Assembly (NCBI RefSeq): GCF_003967355.1
Contig: NZ_BIFH01000065.1
Span: forward strand, 1 to 36,886
Direction: 5' to 3'
Source of the DNA: Embleya hyalina
GTDB lineage: Bacteria > Actinomycetota > Actinomycetes > Streptomycetales > Streptomycetaceae
DNA length: 36,886 bases
Under the pieces are notes generated by a model. It had not been told where the DNA came from. It saw nothing but the letters and a program-made list of their open reading frames with translations, and did no database searches. Below, one piece after another: positions 1 through 7,427 of the stretch; the stretch's first letter is position 1, and each line of letters begins with the position of its first letter. The position numbers and the translations under genes were made by a program.

Positions 1-177
1 ACAAACGCAACGCCCGTCAAGAGCGCCCGACCCCCTCCGCAAGGCACCCGAAGAACCCGACCCGACCACCCTCCCCGCCCCGCTGCCGGCCGGTTTTCGC
101 CGAGCAACGCACCCACCTTGCCGGAAACCCAAACCTCCGAGCCCCGAACGCCGCAGGGGCCCATGCCCCGCGCTGGA

Positions 178-217
178 CCGGCCCCGCGCCGGACCCCGCC
201 AGGGTCGGCGGGGCCGG
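178..217. terminator. Strong hairpin downstream of the DUF305 gene
   Basis: A 10-bp outer stem (178-187 with 208-217) and a 5-bp inner stem GACCC/GGGTC (192-196 with 202-206) close a 5-nt loop, with a small internal bulge. It lies about 85 nt past the stop of the minus-strand DUF305 gene and pairs with the second hairpin at 237-289. There is no U-tract, as is common for actinomycete terminators. The rest of 1-177 shows no gene I can support. Confidence 0.5.
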
Positions 218-236
218 CGTTGTGGGGTGCGCGGGC

Positions 237-289
237 CGCCGCCGTCCCTCGCCGCGTGGGGAATCGGCGGCGGAGGGAGGGCGGCGGCG
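237..289. terminator. Hairpin just past the DUF305 stop codon
   Basis: CGCCGCCG-TCCCTC (237-250) pairs with GAGGGA (273-278) and CGGCGGCG (282-289), leaving a 3-nt bulge and a loop of about 22 nt. It starts 12 nt beyond the stop codon of the minus-strand DUF305 gene, which fits a factor-independent terminator for that unit. Confidence 0.55.
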
Positions 290-300
290 TTCGAAGCCGG

Positions 301-1020
301 CTAGTGGTTCATGCCGGGCATCGACGGCGAACTCGGCGCGGCACCGCCGCCCTTGGTGGTGAGCAGTTGCCGCATCTGCTGCACCTCGGTCGCCTGCGAA
401 CTCTTGATCTGCTCGGCCAACTTACGCGCGGCGGGATCGACGCCCTGGGCGAGTTCCGTCTCCGCCATGGCGATCGCCCCGTTGTGGTGTTCGATCATCA
501 TGGTGAGGAACCGCCGGTCGAAGTCGGCGCCGGTGGACGCCTTGAACATGGTCATGTCCGCCTCGGACATCATGCCGCCGCCATGGTTCATGCCGCCCGG
601 AGCCGAGGTCGGCTTGCCCCACGTGGTGAGCCAGCCCTTCATCAGCTTGATCTCCGGGGCCTGCGCCGCCTCGATCGTCGCGGCGAGCTTCTTCACCTCG
701 GGGTCGGCCCCCTTGGCCGGTGCCTCCTTGGCCATCTCCACGGCCTGCTCGTGGTGCGGAATCATCATCTGCGCGAACATCACATCCGCGTCGTTGAACG
801 CACCCGCCGACGCCGGAGCCGAGGCCGAGGCGGAGGCCGGGGCGGACGCCGCAGCCGGCGCGGGTGCCGAAGTGGACGCCTTCGCCGAGGACTTGTCCTT
901 GTCGTCGCTGCCGCACGCGGCGAGGACGAGCGCGCCGGACAACACGGCGGCGGTCAGGGCAAGGGAGCGGGTACGGGTACCGGTACGGCTACGGGTACAG
1001 CTACGGGTGGATCGCTTCAT
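301..1020 (-). CDS. DUF305 lipoprotein
   Basis: A 239-residue secreted protein. It begins with a basic stretch rich in Thr-Arg repeats, a hydrophobic segment and a lipobox LAAC at about residues 33-36, so it should be a lipoprotein anchored outside the membrane. An Ala/Ser/Pro linker follows. The DUF305 core has two copies of the family pattern, MMIPHHEQAVEMA and MMIEHHNGAIAMAE, each with paired histidines, plus Met/His-rich stretches (GGMNHGGGMM and a C-terminal MPGMNH). DUF305 proteins such as cyanobacterial CopM bind copper and silver, so a periplasm-side metal-binding role is likely but inferred. The start is set by AGGAGAAG 8 nt upstream of ATG. It lies downstream of the DUF6153 gene, with a hairpin between them. 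Confidence 0.88.
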   Translation of the reverse strand: MKRSTRSCTRSRTGTRTRSLALTAAVLSGALVLAACGSDDKDKSSAKASTSAPAPAAASAPASASASAPASAGAFNDADVMFAQMMIPHHEQAVEMAKEAPAKGADPEVKKLAATIEAAQAPEIKLMKGWLTTWGKPTSAPGGMNHGGGMMSEADMTMFKASTGADFDRRFLTMMIEHHNGAIAMAETELAQGVDPAARKLAEQIKSSQATEVQQMRQLLTTKGGGAAPSSPSMPGMNH

Positions 1021-1046
1021 CGTCTTGCTTCTCCTGGGAGTGCGCG

Positions 1047-1066
1047 GCCCGCCCTTACGGGCGGGC
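1047..1066. terminator. Perfect 8-bp hairpin with TTAC loop between the DUF6153 and DUF305 genes
   Basis: GCCCGCCC-TTAC-GGGCGGGC is a perfect stem-loop in the 105-nt gap between two minus-strand genes. It could end the DUF6153 transcript, act as an attenuator, or sit in the 5' leader of the DUF305 mRNA just before its ribosome site. Confidence 0.5.
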
Positions 1067-1124
1067 TCGGCGATGCGGAACAGGGCGCGAAGTCCCCGGC
1101 CGGGGCCCGGGACCGGGCAGCGGC

Positions 1125-1634
1125 CTATATACGCAGCACTCGCAGGAGGGCAAGGTCGGGTGTCGCCGGTGGCGGCAACCCCAGTACGAACGCCGCCAGT
1201 CGGGCCCGCGGCCGGCGTCGGCGCCGGGTTCGGGCGCGACGCAGGGCGAGTACGGCCAGGGCGGCCACCACGACGCCGAGGCCCGCGAGCAGCACGGCCA
1301 GGCAGATCGTGGTCGGGTCGGAACCGTGGTGCGGGCCGCCGCCGGCGGAGCAGTCGCCGTCCGGGCAACCGCCGTGCCGGCCCGGCGCCATCGGCCGCAT
1401 CGCGCCGCCGCCCGCGTCGACCGGGTCCACGGCCGTGGAGGCGGCGGCGGGATCGGCCGGCGCGACCGAGGCGGATCCGGGCGCCGACCCCGGCGCGGCC
1501 GCCGACGCCGGATGGCCCAGCGTGTGCATGCCCATGACGCCGAGCGTCAGCAGCACCAGGAGCAGGCCGCGCACGAGGACACGGTCGGTGCCACGCGGCG
1601 CGCGTGCCACCGCTCCCACCGTCCGCGCCGCCAC
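1125..1634 (-). CDS. DUF6153-type small membrane protein
   Basis: A 169-residue protein with an N-terminal membrane segment ending in GVMGMHTLGHP. A long Ala/Pro/Ser region follows, then a Cys/His patch (HGGCPDGDCSAGGGPHHG), a second membrane segment (CLAVLLAGLGVVVAALAVLAL) and a very basic tail. This resembles actinobacterial DUF6153 proteins, which have no established function. I place the start at GTG because GGAGGG stands 6-8 nt before it; the frame is open further upstream but without a ribosome site. It lies upstream of the DUF305 gene on the same strand. The Cys/His patch between two membrane spans would suit metal binding outside the membrane, which is inference. Confidence 0.7.
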   Translation of the reverse strand: MAARTVGAVARAPRGTDRVLVRGLLLVLLTLGVMGMHTLGHPASAAAPGSAPGSASVAPADPAAASTAVDPVDAGGGAMRPMAPGRHGGCPDGDCSAGGGPHHGSDPTTICLAVLLAGLGVVVAALAVLALRRARTRRRRRPRARLAAFVLGLPPPATPDLALLRVLRI

Positions 1635-1661
1635 GTACCCACCCTCCGCCTCGCGCCGTCC

Positions 1662-1678
1662 ATACCCCACGTTGGTAT
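1662..1678. promoter_or_regulatory. Inverted repeat ATACC-N7-GGTAT, candidate operator
   Basis: ATACCCCACGTTGGTAT lies 28 nt before the DUF6153 start. Its spacing and TACC/GGTA ends recall CsoR-type copper-repressor operators, but no csoR gene is in the window, so the regulator is a guess. Confidence 0.35.
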
Positions 1679-1734
1679 CCAGACTAGGCCCTGGAGCAAC
1701 ACATCGATGAATGGGGACCGATGAAATGATCTTC

Positions 1735-1763
1735 TGGTCATGCATACCCCCACCCCGTAAACT
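1735..1763 (+). promoter_or_regulatory. Candidate promoter for the DUF4396 gene
   Basis: TGGTCA, a 17-nt spacer and TAAACT give a plausible vegetative promoter ending about 45 nt before the DUF4396 start. The spacer holds ATACCCCCACCCC, a C-rich stretch that could carry an operator. Confidence 0.35.
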
Positions 1764-1807
1764 CGCCGGGCGCTGTCGCGCCGCAAGTACACACGGGAGA
1801 GACATTC

Positions 1808-2497
1808 ATGACCACACGCCACGAACCACCCACCGGACACGAACACTCGGAGCATCACCACTCCGAGCCCACACCCGGCGGCCACGACCACGGCCACAGC
1901 CACGGCGGCGACAGCGGCGACGGCGGCAATCACGGGAAGCCCGAGGAGCACAGGGAGCACGGAAGCCACGGCGACCACGCGGACCACGCGGACCACGGCA
2001 ACCAGTCACCCCACCCCCACCACGCCGCCCACCATCACCACCCCCACGATGCCACCGAAGGCCCCGCCTCCTGGAAGATGGCGGCCATGGCCACGCTGCA
2101 CTGCCTGACCGGCTGCGCCATCGGCGAGGTCCTGGGCATGATCATCGGCACCGCCCTCGGCTGGTCGAACCTCGCGACGATCATCACCGCCGTCGTCCTC
2201 GCGTTCGTCTTCGGGTACGGCCTCACCATGCGCGGCGTACTGCGTGCGGGCGTCGACCTGCGCCGAGCCGTCAAGGTCGCGCTCGCCGCCGACACCGTGT
2301 CGATCATCGTCATGGAGGTGATGGACAACAGCGTGATGATGCTCGTGCCCGGCGCGATGCACGCCGGACTCGGCGACCTCCTCTTCTGGGCCAGTCTCGC
2401 GCTGTCGTTCGCCGTCGCCTTCGTGATCACCGTCCCGGTCAACCGTTGGCTGATCGCCCGCGGCAAGGGCCACGCGGTCGTGCACGCGTACCACTGA
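1808..2497 (+). CDS. DUF4396 membrane protein with His-rich N-terminal tail
   Basis: A 229-residue protein. Residues 1-78 are extremely rich in His, with Asp, Glu and Gly, and look like a metal-binding tail. From residue 82 it has four hydrophobic segments that fit DUF4396 (MATLHCLTGCAIGEVLGM, then FGYGLTMRGVL, VIMEVMDNSVMM and LALSFAVAFVITVPVNRWLI). It should sit in the cytoplasmic membrane. The family has no proven function; the His tail and the DUF305 and DUF6153 neighbours suggest handling of a transition metal such as copper, which is inference. ATG is preceded by GGGAGAG. It is divergent from the DUF6153/DUF305 genes and ends 15 bp from the convergent MFS gene. Confidence 0.85.
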   Translation: MTTRHEPPTGHEHSEHHHSEPTPGGHDHGHSHGGDSGDGGNHGKPEEHREHGSHGDHADHADHGNQSPHPHHAAHHHHPHDATEGPASWKMAAMATLHCLTGCAIGEVLGMIIGTALGWSNLATIITAVVLAFVFGYGLTMRGVLRAGVDLRRAVKVALAADTVSIIVMEVMDNSVMMLVPGAMHAGLGDLLFWASLALSFAVAFVITVPVNRWLIARGKGHAVVHAYH

Positions 2498-2512
2498 CCG
2501 AGCCGAGCCCCC

Positions 2513-3916
2513 TCAGGCGCGCTCCGACAGCGCGTCGGGCCGGTGGTGGTGCCGGTCGATCACATAGGCGTGCCGGTGCCGCCACCCGCCGGCCGAGGGC
2601 ACCGCATCGGCCAGGTGCGGATGGTCGGCGGGCAAGTCGCGGTGCACGTGTACGAGTTCGGCATGCCCACGACGAGGTCGACACGCCGCCGCGCCGGCCA
2701 CGCCCGCCAGGGCGATACCGCCCAGCACCACCGCGGTGACCGGCAGACCCGCACCGGCCGCCAACCATCCGGCGAGCGGATAGGTCACCAGCCAGCACCC
2801 GTGGGACAGGGAGAACTGGGCGGCGAACGCGGCGGGCAGGTCCACGGCCCCCGCCGACCGCCGAATCACCCGCCCGGCCGGGGTGAGCACCAGCGAACAC
2901 GCCGCGCCGATCGCCGCCCACGCGACCAGAAGCAGCACCCAGGACAGCGTGTTCGGCGCCGCCGCCGTAATCCCCGCGACGGCGGCCAGCACCACCGGAA
3001 GCGCGCAGGCCGCGGCCGACATCACGCCGCGATCCGCAAAGCGGCGCAGCAGGCGCGGCAACAGCAGGGCCGCCACCATCGAACCCCCGCCATACGCGCC
3101 CAGGGCCAGCGACACCGCACCCGCACTCCGCCCGAAGTGCTCCCGAACCAGAACGACCGTATTCACGAAGACGATCGCACTCGCCGCCGCGACCGCCAGA
3201 TCAAGCGCCAACAGCGCCCGCAACCCCGGCGTCTCCCGGAACAACCGGAACCCGAGGCCCGCCCGCGCATACCGACCCCGCACACCCTCCACCCGCTCCC
3301 GCTCCACCGGTGCCGACGGGGACGGCGCCGGCGCCGGCGCCGGCCGAGGCAACACGACCGAGACGACCAGGGCGGCCGAGGCGACGAAGCCCACCGTCGT
3401 GCCGGCGAACAGCCAGTGATACGAGACCAGTTGGAGCAGCAGCGCGGCCAACGCCGGGCTGAACAGGCTCTCCAGGTCGTAGGCGAGCCGAGACATCGAC
3501 AGGGCGGCCGTGTACTCGCCCTCCTCGGGCAGGAGTTCGGGGATGCCGGCCTGGAACGTGGGCGTGAAGATCGCCGACGCGCCCTGGAGCAGCAGGATCA
3601 ACACGTAGATCTGCCACACCTGGGTGACGAACGGCAGTGCCAGCGCCACGAAGGCGCGGACGAGGTCCATCGCGGCCAGCAGTCCCCGACGGGAGACCCG
3701 ATGCGCGAGCGCGCCGGCGGCGGGCGAGATCGCGACATACGCGACCATCTTGATCGCGAGCGCCGTGCCCAGCACGACGGAGGCGTCCGCCCCCGCGATG
3801 TCGTAGGCGAGCAGGCTCAGGGCGACCGTGGCCAGACCCGTACCCACGAGCGCGACGATTTGCGCGGTGAACAGACGGCGATAGGTGCGATTTCGTAATA
3901 CGGCAAGCATCGGCAT
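2513..3916 (-). CDS. MFS transporter
   Basis: A 467-residue major facilitator protein with about twelve hydrophobic segments and the usual positive loop after the second span (AHRVSRRGLLAAMD). It resembles MFS proteins that actinobacteria carry beside ArsR regulators. The C-terminal tail holds several histidines (HVHRDLPADHPHLAD, HRHAYVIDRHHH), perhaps a metal-responsive tail. It lies 130 bp downstream of the ArsR gene on the same strand, with a palindrome in the gap, so ArsR control of this exporter is likely. The start is at the first of two close ATG codons (3916 or 3910), with a weak GGGACGAGG upstream. The substrate cannot be read from the sequence. Confidence 0.85.
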   Translation of the reverse strand: MPMLAVLRNRTYRRLFTAQIVALVGTGLATVALSLLAYDIAGADASVVLGTALAIKMVAYVAISPAAGALAHRVSRRGLLAAMDLVRAFVALALPFVTQVWQIYVLILLLQGASAIFTPTFQAGIPELLPEEGEYTAALSMSRLAYDLESLFSPALAALLLQLVSYHWLFAGTTVGFVASAALVVSVVLPRPAPAPAPSPSAPVERERVEGVRGRYARAGLGFRLFRETPGLRALLALDLAVAAASAIVFVNTVVLVREHFGRSAGAVSLALGAYGGGSMVAALLLPRLLRRFADRGVMSAAACALPVVLAAVAGITAAAPNTLSWVLLLVAWAAIGAACSLVLTPAGRVIRRSAGAVDLPAAFAAQFSLSHGCWLVTYPLAGWLAAGAGLPVTAVVLGGIALAGVAGAAACRPRRGHAELVHVHRDLPADHPHLADAVPSAGGWRHRHAYVIDRHHHRPDALSERA

Positions 3917-3965
3917 CGGCCTCGTCCCGTTCGGCGGCGTCGAGCGGCGAGACCAGCGTACTCAT

Positions 3966-3981
3966 CATGTGCGTACACATG
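3966..3981. promoter_or_regulatory. Inverted repeat CATGTG-CGTA-CACATG, candidate operator
   Basis: Perfect 6-bp arms with a 4-nt spacer in the gap between the ArsR and MFS genes, about 50 nt before the MFS start. The preceding CGTACTCAT is also found at the start of the ArsR gene (4395-4403). A binding site for the neighbouring ArsR protein is plausible. Confidence 0.4.
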
Positions 3982-4046
3982 CACGCGTTGATCTTCACGA
4001 ATCGAATCCCACCGGAGGCAGGCCCGGCCCAGGGCCCGCACACGCG

Positions 4047-4403
4047 TCAATCGTGCGGCGGCAGTTCGCCGATCGTGTGATCGGCCACCTGGAGCGCCTC
4101 GTCCACCAGCCGCCGCAGATGCCCGTGGCGCAGCGAGTAGACGACGCGGCGCCCGTCCTTGCGGGCCGTGACGAGACCGGCCAGCCGCAGCTTGGCGAGG
4201 TGCTGGCTGACGGAGGGGCGCGGTGCGGCGCAGTCCCGGGTCAGCGTGGTGACGTCGGCCTCGCCCCGGCCGAGCCGATCGAGCAGGGCGAGCCGGGTGC
4301 GGTCCGCGAGCAGGGCCAGGACCGAAGCGGCGACCTCCAGGCGTTCACCGGCGGCCGACTCCTGCGTCATCGAGGCACCTGCGTGTCGTTCGCCCGTACT
4401 CAT
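4047..4403 (-). CDS. ArsR/SmtB-family metalloregulator
   Basis: A 118-residue winged-helix repressor. The recognition region reads APRPSVSQHLAKLRLAGLVTARKDGRRVVYSL. A Cys (C58) precedes the recognition helix, and the last helix has HGHLRRLVDEALQVADH with His at 93, 95 and 109, which resembles the helix-5 metal sites of SmtB/NmtR-like sensors. This points to Zn, Ni or Co rather than arsenite, but metal choice is uncertain. A second possible start is ATG at 4370 (107 residues), which has AGGTG just upstream; the 4403 start has no clear ribosome site. It heads a likely unit with the MFS gene. A perfect 11-bp palindrome lies 72 nt upstream. Confidence 0.85.
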   Translation of the reverse strand: MSTGERHAGASMTQESAAGERLEVAASVLALLADRTRLALLDRLGRGEADVTTLTRDCAAPRPSVSQHLAKLRLAGLVTARKDGRRVVYSLRHGHLRRLVDEALQVADHTIGELPPHD

Positions 4404-4474
4404 GCGCACATCGTAGGGCGAATCCCGGAGCCGCGACCGAAGGCCACGACTCCCCCGCGACGGGGCCGCCGCCA

Positions 4475-4499
4475 TACCTCCTACGATGCGTAGGAGGTA
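4475..4499. promoter_or_regulatory. Perfect 11-bp palindrome in the divergent ArsR promoter region
   Basis: TACCTCCTACG-ATG-CGTAGGAGGTA has perfect arms and a 3-nt spacer. It lies between the minus-strand ArsR gene and the plus-strand gene at 4554, close to the 12-2-12 geometry of ArsR/SmtB operators. It is the best candidate for ArsR autoregulation and could also control the plus-strand run. Confidence 0.6.
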
Positions 4500-4553
4500 G
4501 GCTGACCGCTCGAGCGAAACAGCGGTCGCGATTCGGGACGGAGGGGTCCGCGC

Positions 4554-5039
4554 ATGGGTCGTTCCTCCGCAGTAGGGAAGTTCGCAGCAGGGAAGCCCGC
4601 CGTTGGGAAGCTCGCTGTTGGGAAGCTCGTCACGGGGGACCTCGCCGGCCGCGGCCGCAGCCGTGGCCGCGGGCTCCGTCGGGTGATTCCGCTGCTCCTG
4701 CTCCTGCTCGTGGCGTGCGCGACGGTCGGGACGTCCGGCGCGAACGAGGCGACCGCCGTACCGATCCCGACCCTCGGCGCCCCCGCCGCGATGGCCGCCG
4801 AACCGGCCGGACATCCGGATCCGGGTTCCCCGCACGGCGCGCTCGGCGCCGACTGCCGTCCCGGGGACCGCCATTGCGCGGCCGTACTGACCGGCGGCCC
4901 CGTCGTCCCGCCCCGATCGTCCCTCGTCTCCGACGGTCTCGACACCACGACGGCGGACACGACTCGCCTCACCGTCCCGCCCTCGACCGTCCCCCGGGAT
5001 CCGCCCGACACCCGGGAGTTGTGCGTCAGTCGGACCTGA
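4554..5039 (+). CDS. Small single-span membrane or secreted protein with pentapeptide repeats
   Basis: A 161-residue protein I do not recognise. Residues 5-29 are a short repeat with unit A-V-G-K-L (AVGKF, AAGKP, AVGKL, AVGKL, VTGDL). A basic stretch and one hydrophobic span (VIPLLLLLLVACATVG) follow, so the repeat should be cytoplasmic. The rest is outside and includes DCRPGDRHC, which loosely recalls the Cys patch of the DUF6153 protein. GGAGGGG 7 nt before ATG fixes the start. It precedes the DUF3105 gene by 94 nt and probably shares its transcript; the ArsR palindrome lies upstream. Confidence 0.6.
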   Translation: MGRSSAVGKFAAGKPAVGKLAVGKLVTGDLAGRGRSRGRGLRRVIPLLLLLLVACATVGTSGANEATAVPIPTLGAPAAMAAEPAGHPDPGSPHGALGADCRPGDRHCAAVLTGGPVVPPRSSLVSDGLDTTTADTTRLTVPPSTVPRDPPDTRELCVSRT

Positions 5040-5132
5040 CCACGACCACCCGACTCGCCCGCGCCGCGACACCGGCGCGCCCCGGCGAGCGGGATCCGTC
5101 GTCGATGTCACCGAGACGCCCGAGGGACACCC

Positions 5133-5981
5133 ATGGACCAGCAGGACCGGCCCCACCCGTCCGCAGCCGACAAGAACAAGCCGAGCGAACCGAACCAACC
5201 GGAAAACCAACCGGAAAACCAACAGGGAAGCCAACGGGAGAACCAACCGGGAAACCAACCCGGCAAATACTCCAACAAGCCCTCCAAAAAGCAGTCGAAA
5301 GCCGAACGAGCCGCCAAAATGGCCGAGACCCGCCGCCGTGTCGCCGCCGAACGCGACCGGCAGCGCCGAGCGCAGCGTCGCCGAACCCTCGCGGTCAGGA
5401 GCGTCGTGACGCTGCTCGCCACCGGTGTGATCGCGGCCCTGGCCGTCGTCGTGTCGCGGAGCAACGAGGACGCGAACAACCGCGCCGGCACGGCCGGTTC
5501 GAGCGGCGGCGCGCTCGTCGCCGAGGTGAAGTCCGCCGCCGGAATCTCCTCCCCGATCCGGGGGGTCACCACCTACACCGCGTCCCAGGGCCACGAGGCC
5601 AAGCGGGAGATCCGCTACGAACAGGTGCCGCCCGTCGGGGGACAACACGATCCGGTGTGGCTGAACTGCGGCACGTACACCCAACCCGTCCCGGCCCGCA
5701 ACGCGGTGCACTCGCTCGAACACGGCGCGGTATGGCTCACCTACCGCCCGGACCTGCCCGCCGACCGGCTCGCCCTGCTGACGGCCAAGGCCAAGGCGTC
5801 GTACGTGATCCTGAGCCCCGTCCCGGACCTCCCGTCGCCGGTGGTCGCCAGTGCCTGGGGCATACAACTGCCGCTGACCGACGTCGGCGACCCGCGCCTG
5901 GACGAGTTCCTGAAGACGTACCGGGAGGGACCACAATCGCCCGAACCCGGCGCACCGTGCAGCGGCGGGGTGAGCAGGTGA
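5133..5981 (+). CDS. DUF3105 membrane-anchored protein
   Basis: A 282-residue protein. Residues 17-50 are Asn/Gln/Pro/Glu-rich repeats built on ENQP, unlike the Ala/Arg-rich style of neighbouring proteins and encoded by locally A-rich DNA. A basic segment and one membrane span (about 88-107) follow. The external DUF3105 domain has the family signatures PVGGQHDPVWLNCGTY (about 168-182) and NAVHSLEHGAVWLTYRPDLP (about 190-209) with conserved His, Cys and Glu. The family function is unproven; DUF3105 genes commonly sit near DUF305 and copper genes in actinobacteria. GAGGGAC precedes the ATG. The stop overlaps the next gene's GTG by 4 nt. Confidence 0.85.
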   Translation: MDQQDRPHPSAADKNKPSEPNQPENQPENQQGSQRENQPGNQPGKYSNKPSKKQSKAERAAKMAETRRRVAAERDRQRRAQRRRTLAVRSVVTLLATGVIAALAVVVSRSNEDANNRAGTAGSSGGALVAEVKSAAGISSPIRGVTTYTASQGHEAKREIRYEQVPPVGGQHDPVWLNCGTYTQPVPARNAVHSLEHGAVWLTYRPDLPADRLALLTAKAKASYVILSPVPDLPSPVVASAWGIQLPLTDVGDPRLDEFLKTYREGPQSPEPGAPCSGGVSR

Positions 5982-6307
5982 AGGCGCTCGGCGCGGTCGT
6001 CGAACTCACCCCGTTCCTGGTGGTCGCCTTCGGCTTCGCCTACCTCATCCGCGCGATCCTCGACGCCGACCGCCGCGAACGCGCCCTGATGGACGCCCGC
6101 GACCGCACGGCGGCGACAACGACGTCGACGGCGGTGACATCGACAACAGCGCCGACAACCGGTGCCGACACGAACACCGATACCGACACCGATGCCGACA
6201 CGAACACCGATGCCGACATCGATGCCATCACCGGCACCGGCACCGACACCGGCGCCGTCACCGGCGCGGCCCACGAACCCTCCCGGGACACGAGAACACG
6301 CGAGTGA
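5978..6307 (+). CDS. Short membrane protein coupled to the DUF3105 gene
   Basis: A 109-residue protein starting at a GTG that overlaps the DUF3105 stop (GTGA), so translational coupling is likely. It has one membrane span near the N-terminus (VVELTPFLVVAFGFAYLIRAIL) and a charged segment. A low-complexity Thr/Asp tail follows, built from repeats such as DTNTDTDTDADTNTDAD, encoded by short direct repeats around 6165-6250. No family is recognised. The hydrophobic N-terminus looks constrained while the tail looks like repeat expansion. A partner or anchor for the DUF3105 protein is possible from the overlap alone. Confidence 0.55.
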   Translation: MKALGAVVELTPFLVVAFGFAYLIRAILDADRRERALMDARDRTAATTTSTAVTSTTAPTTGADTNTDTDTDADTNTDADIDAITGTGTDTGAVTGAAHEPSRDTRTRE

Positions 6308-6446
6308 CGACCCGGCAACGCCCCGACCCCACCCAAGATCTCGACCTGGCATCTTCATCCCGGCAACGAGGTGTTACCGGATGCTTTCCTGGTTACGCTG
6401 CGAAGTGGCCGACGTGTGATCTTCGTTCGTGGAAGGGACGTTCACC

Positions 6447-7214
6447 ATGTCCGTTTGCGAGCTGTTGGCGCCGCCGCATGTGTGTGACGCCGTCGACGAT
6501 CGCGTCGACCTCGATCGACACGGGCGGCGGGACCTGACCGTGCGGATCACCGCCCCGGCGGCGGTGTGCGGGCCCGGCGACGGCCTCGTGGTGACCTGGG
6601 CGCCGCAATCCCCCACCCTCATCGGGGTGTTCGAGGTACACACCGCCGTCGCGGGGGTCGGCGCGGTATATGTCACCCTCCCGCACGCCAAGGTCTGCTG
6701 GAGCGCGGGCGCCGCCGTGCGGGTGACCTACCGACTGATCAAACCGGACGGCAGAACCCTGGAGGCGCCCAGCGGCGCCGTCGTCGAATGCGTCAGCGAA
6801 TACCCGCCGTTGCTCGACTTCGCCGACGTCACCGAGGCGAGCAACGGACACATCAGCCTGGACCGACTCGACGCGCGTGGCGCGACCGTCACCGTGCCGT
6901 ACGACGACGTCCCGGTCGACAGCGGCGACACCGTCGTCGTCACCTGGACCCCACGATCGTCCGGCGTCGAGCCGTTCGAGACCCGCTTCACCGTCGAACA
7001 GGCACGGGGCGACGGCTCGGCGCAGATCCCCCTGGACCGGGTACGCGCCTGCGAGGGCAGCAGCGCCGAGATCCACTATCGCGTCATCAAACGCGGCGGC
7101 ATCGGCGAAGCCACCTCCGGCCGCAGCGTCTTCGCGATAGACCCCACCCCGGATCCCACCCCCTTCCCCCGCCGCCCTTGGCCGGCGACGATCCGCCGCC
7201 CGTACATCGGGTAG
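6447..7214 (+). CDS. Cytoplasmic protein with two Ig-like repeat modules
   Basis: A 255-residue protein with no signal peptide or membrane span. It contains an internal duplication. Module 1 (about 30-115) and module 2 (about 146-230) both run: V..P.....GD.VVVTW.P, then an F-V strand, a C..G(S/A) turn, V.YR(L/V)IK, and SG. The pattern recalls Ig-like beta-sandwich repeats of large proteobacterial surface proteins (V..GD.V.V.W...V.V.Y.V), but those are exported and this one appears not to be. Cysteines recur at about 41, 84 and 202. ATG follows GGAAGGGACG; a GTG 18 nt earlier is a weaker start. Function is unknown. It stands alone between the DUF3105 run and the iron locus. Confidence 0.65.
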   Translation: MSVCELLAPPHVCDAVDDRVDLDRHGRRDLTVRITAPAAVCGPGDGLVVTWAPQSPTLIGVFEVHTAVAGVGAVYVTLPHAKVCWSAGAAVRVTYRLIKPDGRTLEAPSGAVVECVSEYPPLLDFADVTEASNGHISLDRLDARGATVTVPYDDVPVDSGDTVVVTWTPRSSGVEPFETRFTVEQARGDGSAQIPLDRVRACEGSSAEIHYRVIKRGGIGEATSGRSVFAIDPTPDPTPFPRRPWPATIRRPYIG

Positions 7215-7228
7215 CGCCCCACCTCGGT

Positions 7229-7242
7229 CGGGGCGAGCCCCG
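7229..7242. terminator. Small GC hairpin after the Ig-like gene
   Basis: CGGGGC-GA-GCCCCG, 15 nt past the stop codon. It is short and has no U-tract, so it is only a weak terminator candidate. Confidence 0.3.
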
Positions 7243-7266
7243 GGGTGCTCGACAAGATCGCCGAAG

Positions 7267-7285
7267 TCAGCTTAGGCTTACCTAA
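7267..7285 (+). promoter_or_regulatory. Iron box before the siderophore permease genes
   Basis: TCAGCTTAGGCTTACCTAA matches the 19-bp DmdR/IdeR/DtxR consensus TWAGGTTAGSCTWACCTWA at 17 positions. Fe(II)-loaded repressor would block transcription of the permease-ATPase genes when iron is plentiful. It is framed by a perfect 8-bp inverted repeat, CGCCGAAG (7259-7266) and CTTCGGCG (7288-7295). Confidence 0.8.
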
Positions 7286-7373
7286 ATCTTCGGCGTGCCG
7301 CTCTATCGATGCGCCCATCCCCGGGAGTCGCCGCATGCCCGGCGGGTGACCGCCGCAGCACGACGGGAGTGGC

Positions 7374-7427
7374 ATGTCACGGGGTGTTCCTGACGCATGG
7401 TCGGTTCCCGACGGGTGGCCGGCATGA
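7374..7427 (+). CDS. Possible 17-residue leader ORF overlapping the permease start
   Basis: ATG with GGGAG 4 nt upstream opens a frame for MSRGVPDAWSVPDGWPA. Its TGA overlaps the ATG at 7424 (ATGA). It could couple translation of the permease or be chance; it is too short for coding statistics. Confidence 0.3.
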   Translation: MSRGVPDAWSVPDGWPA

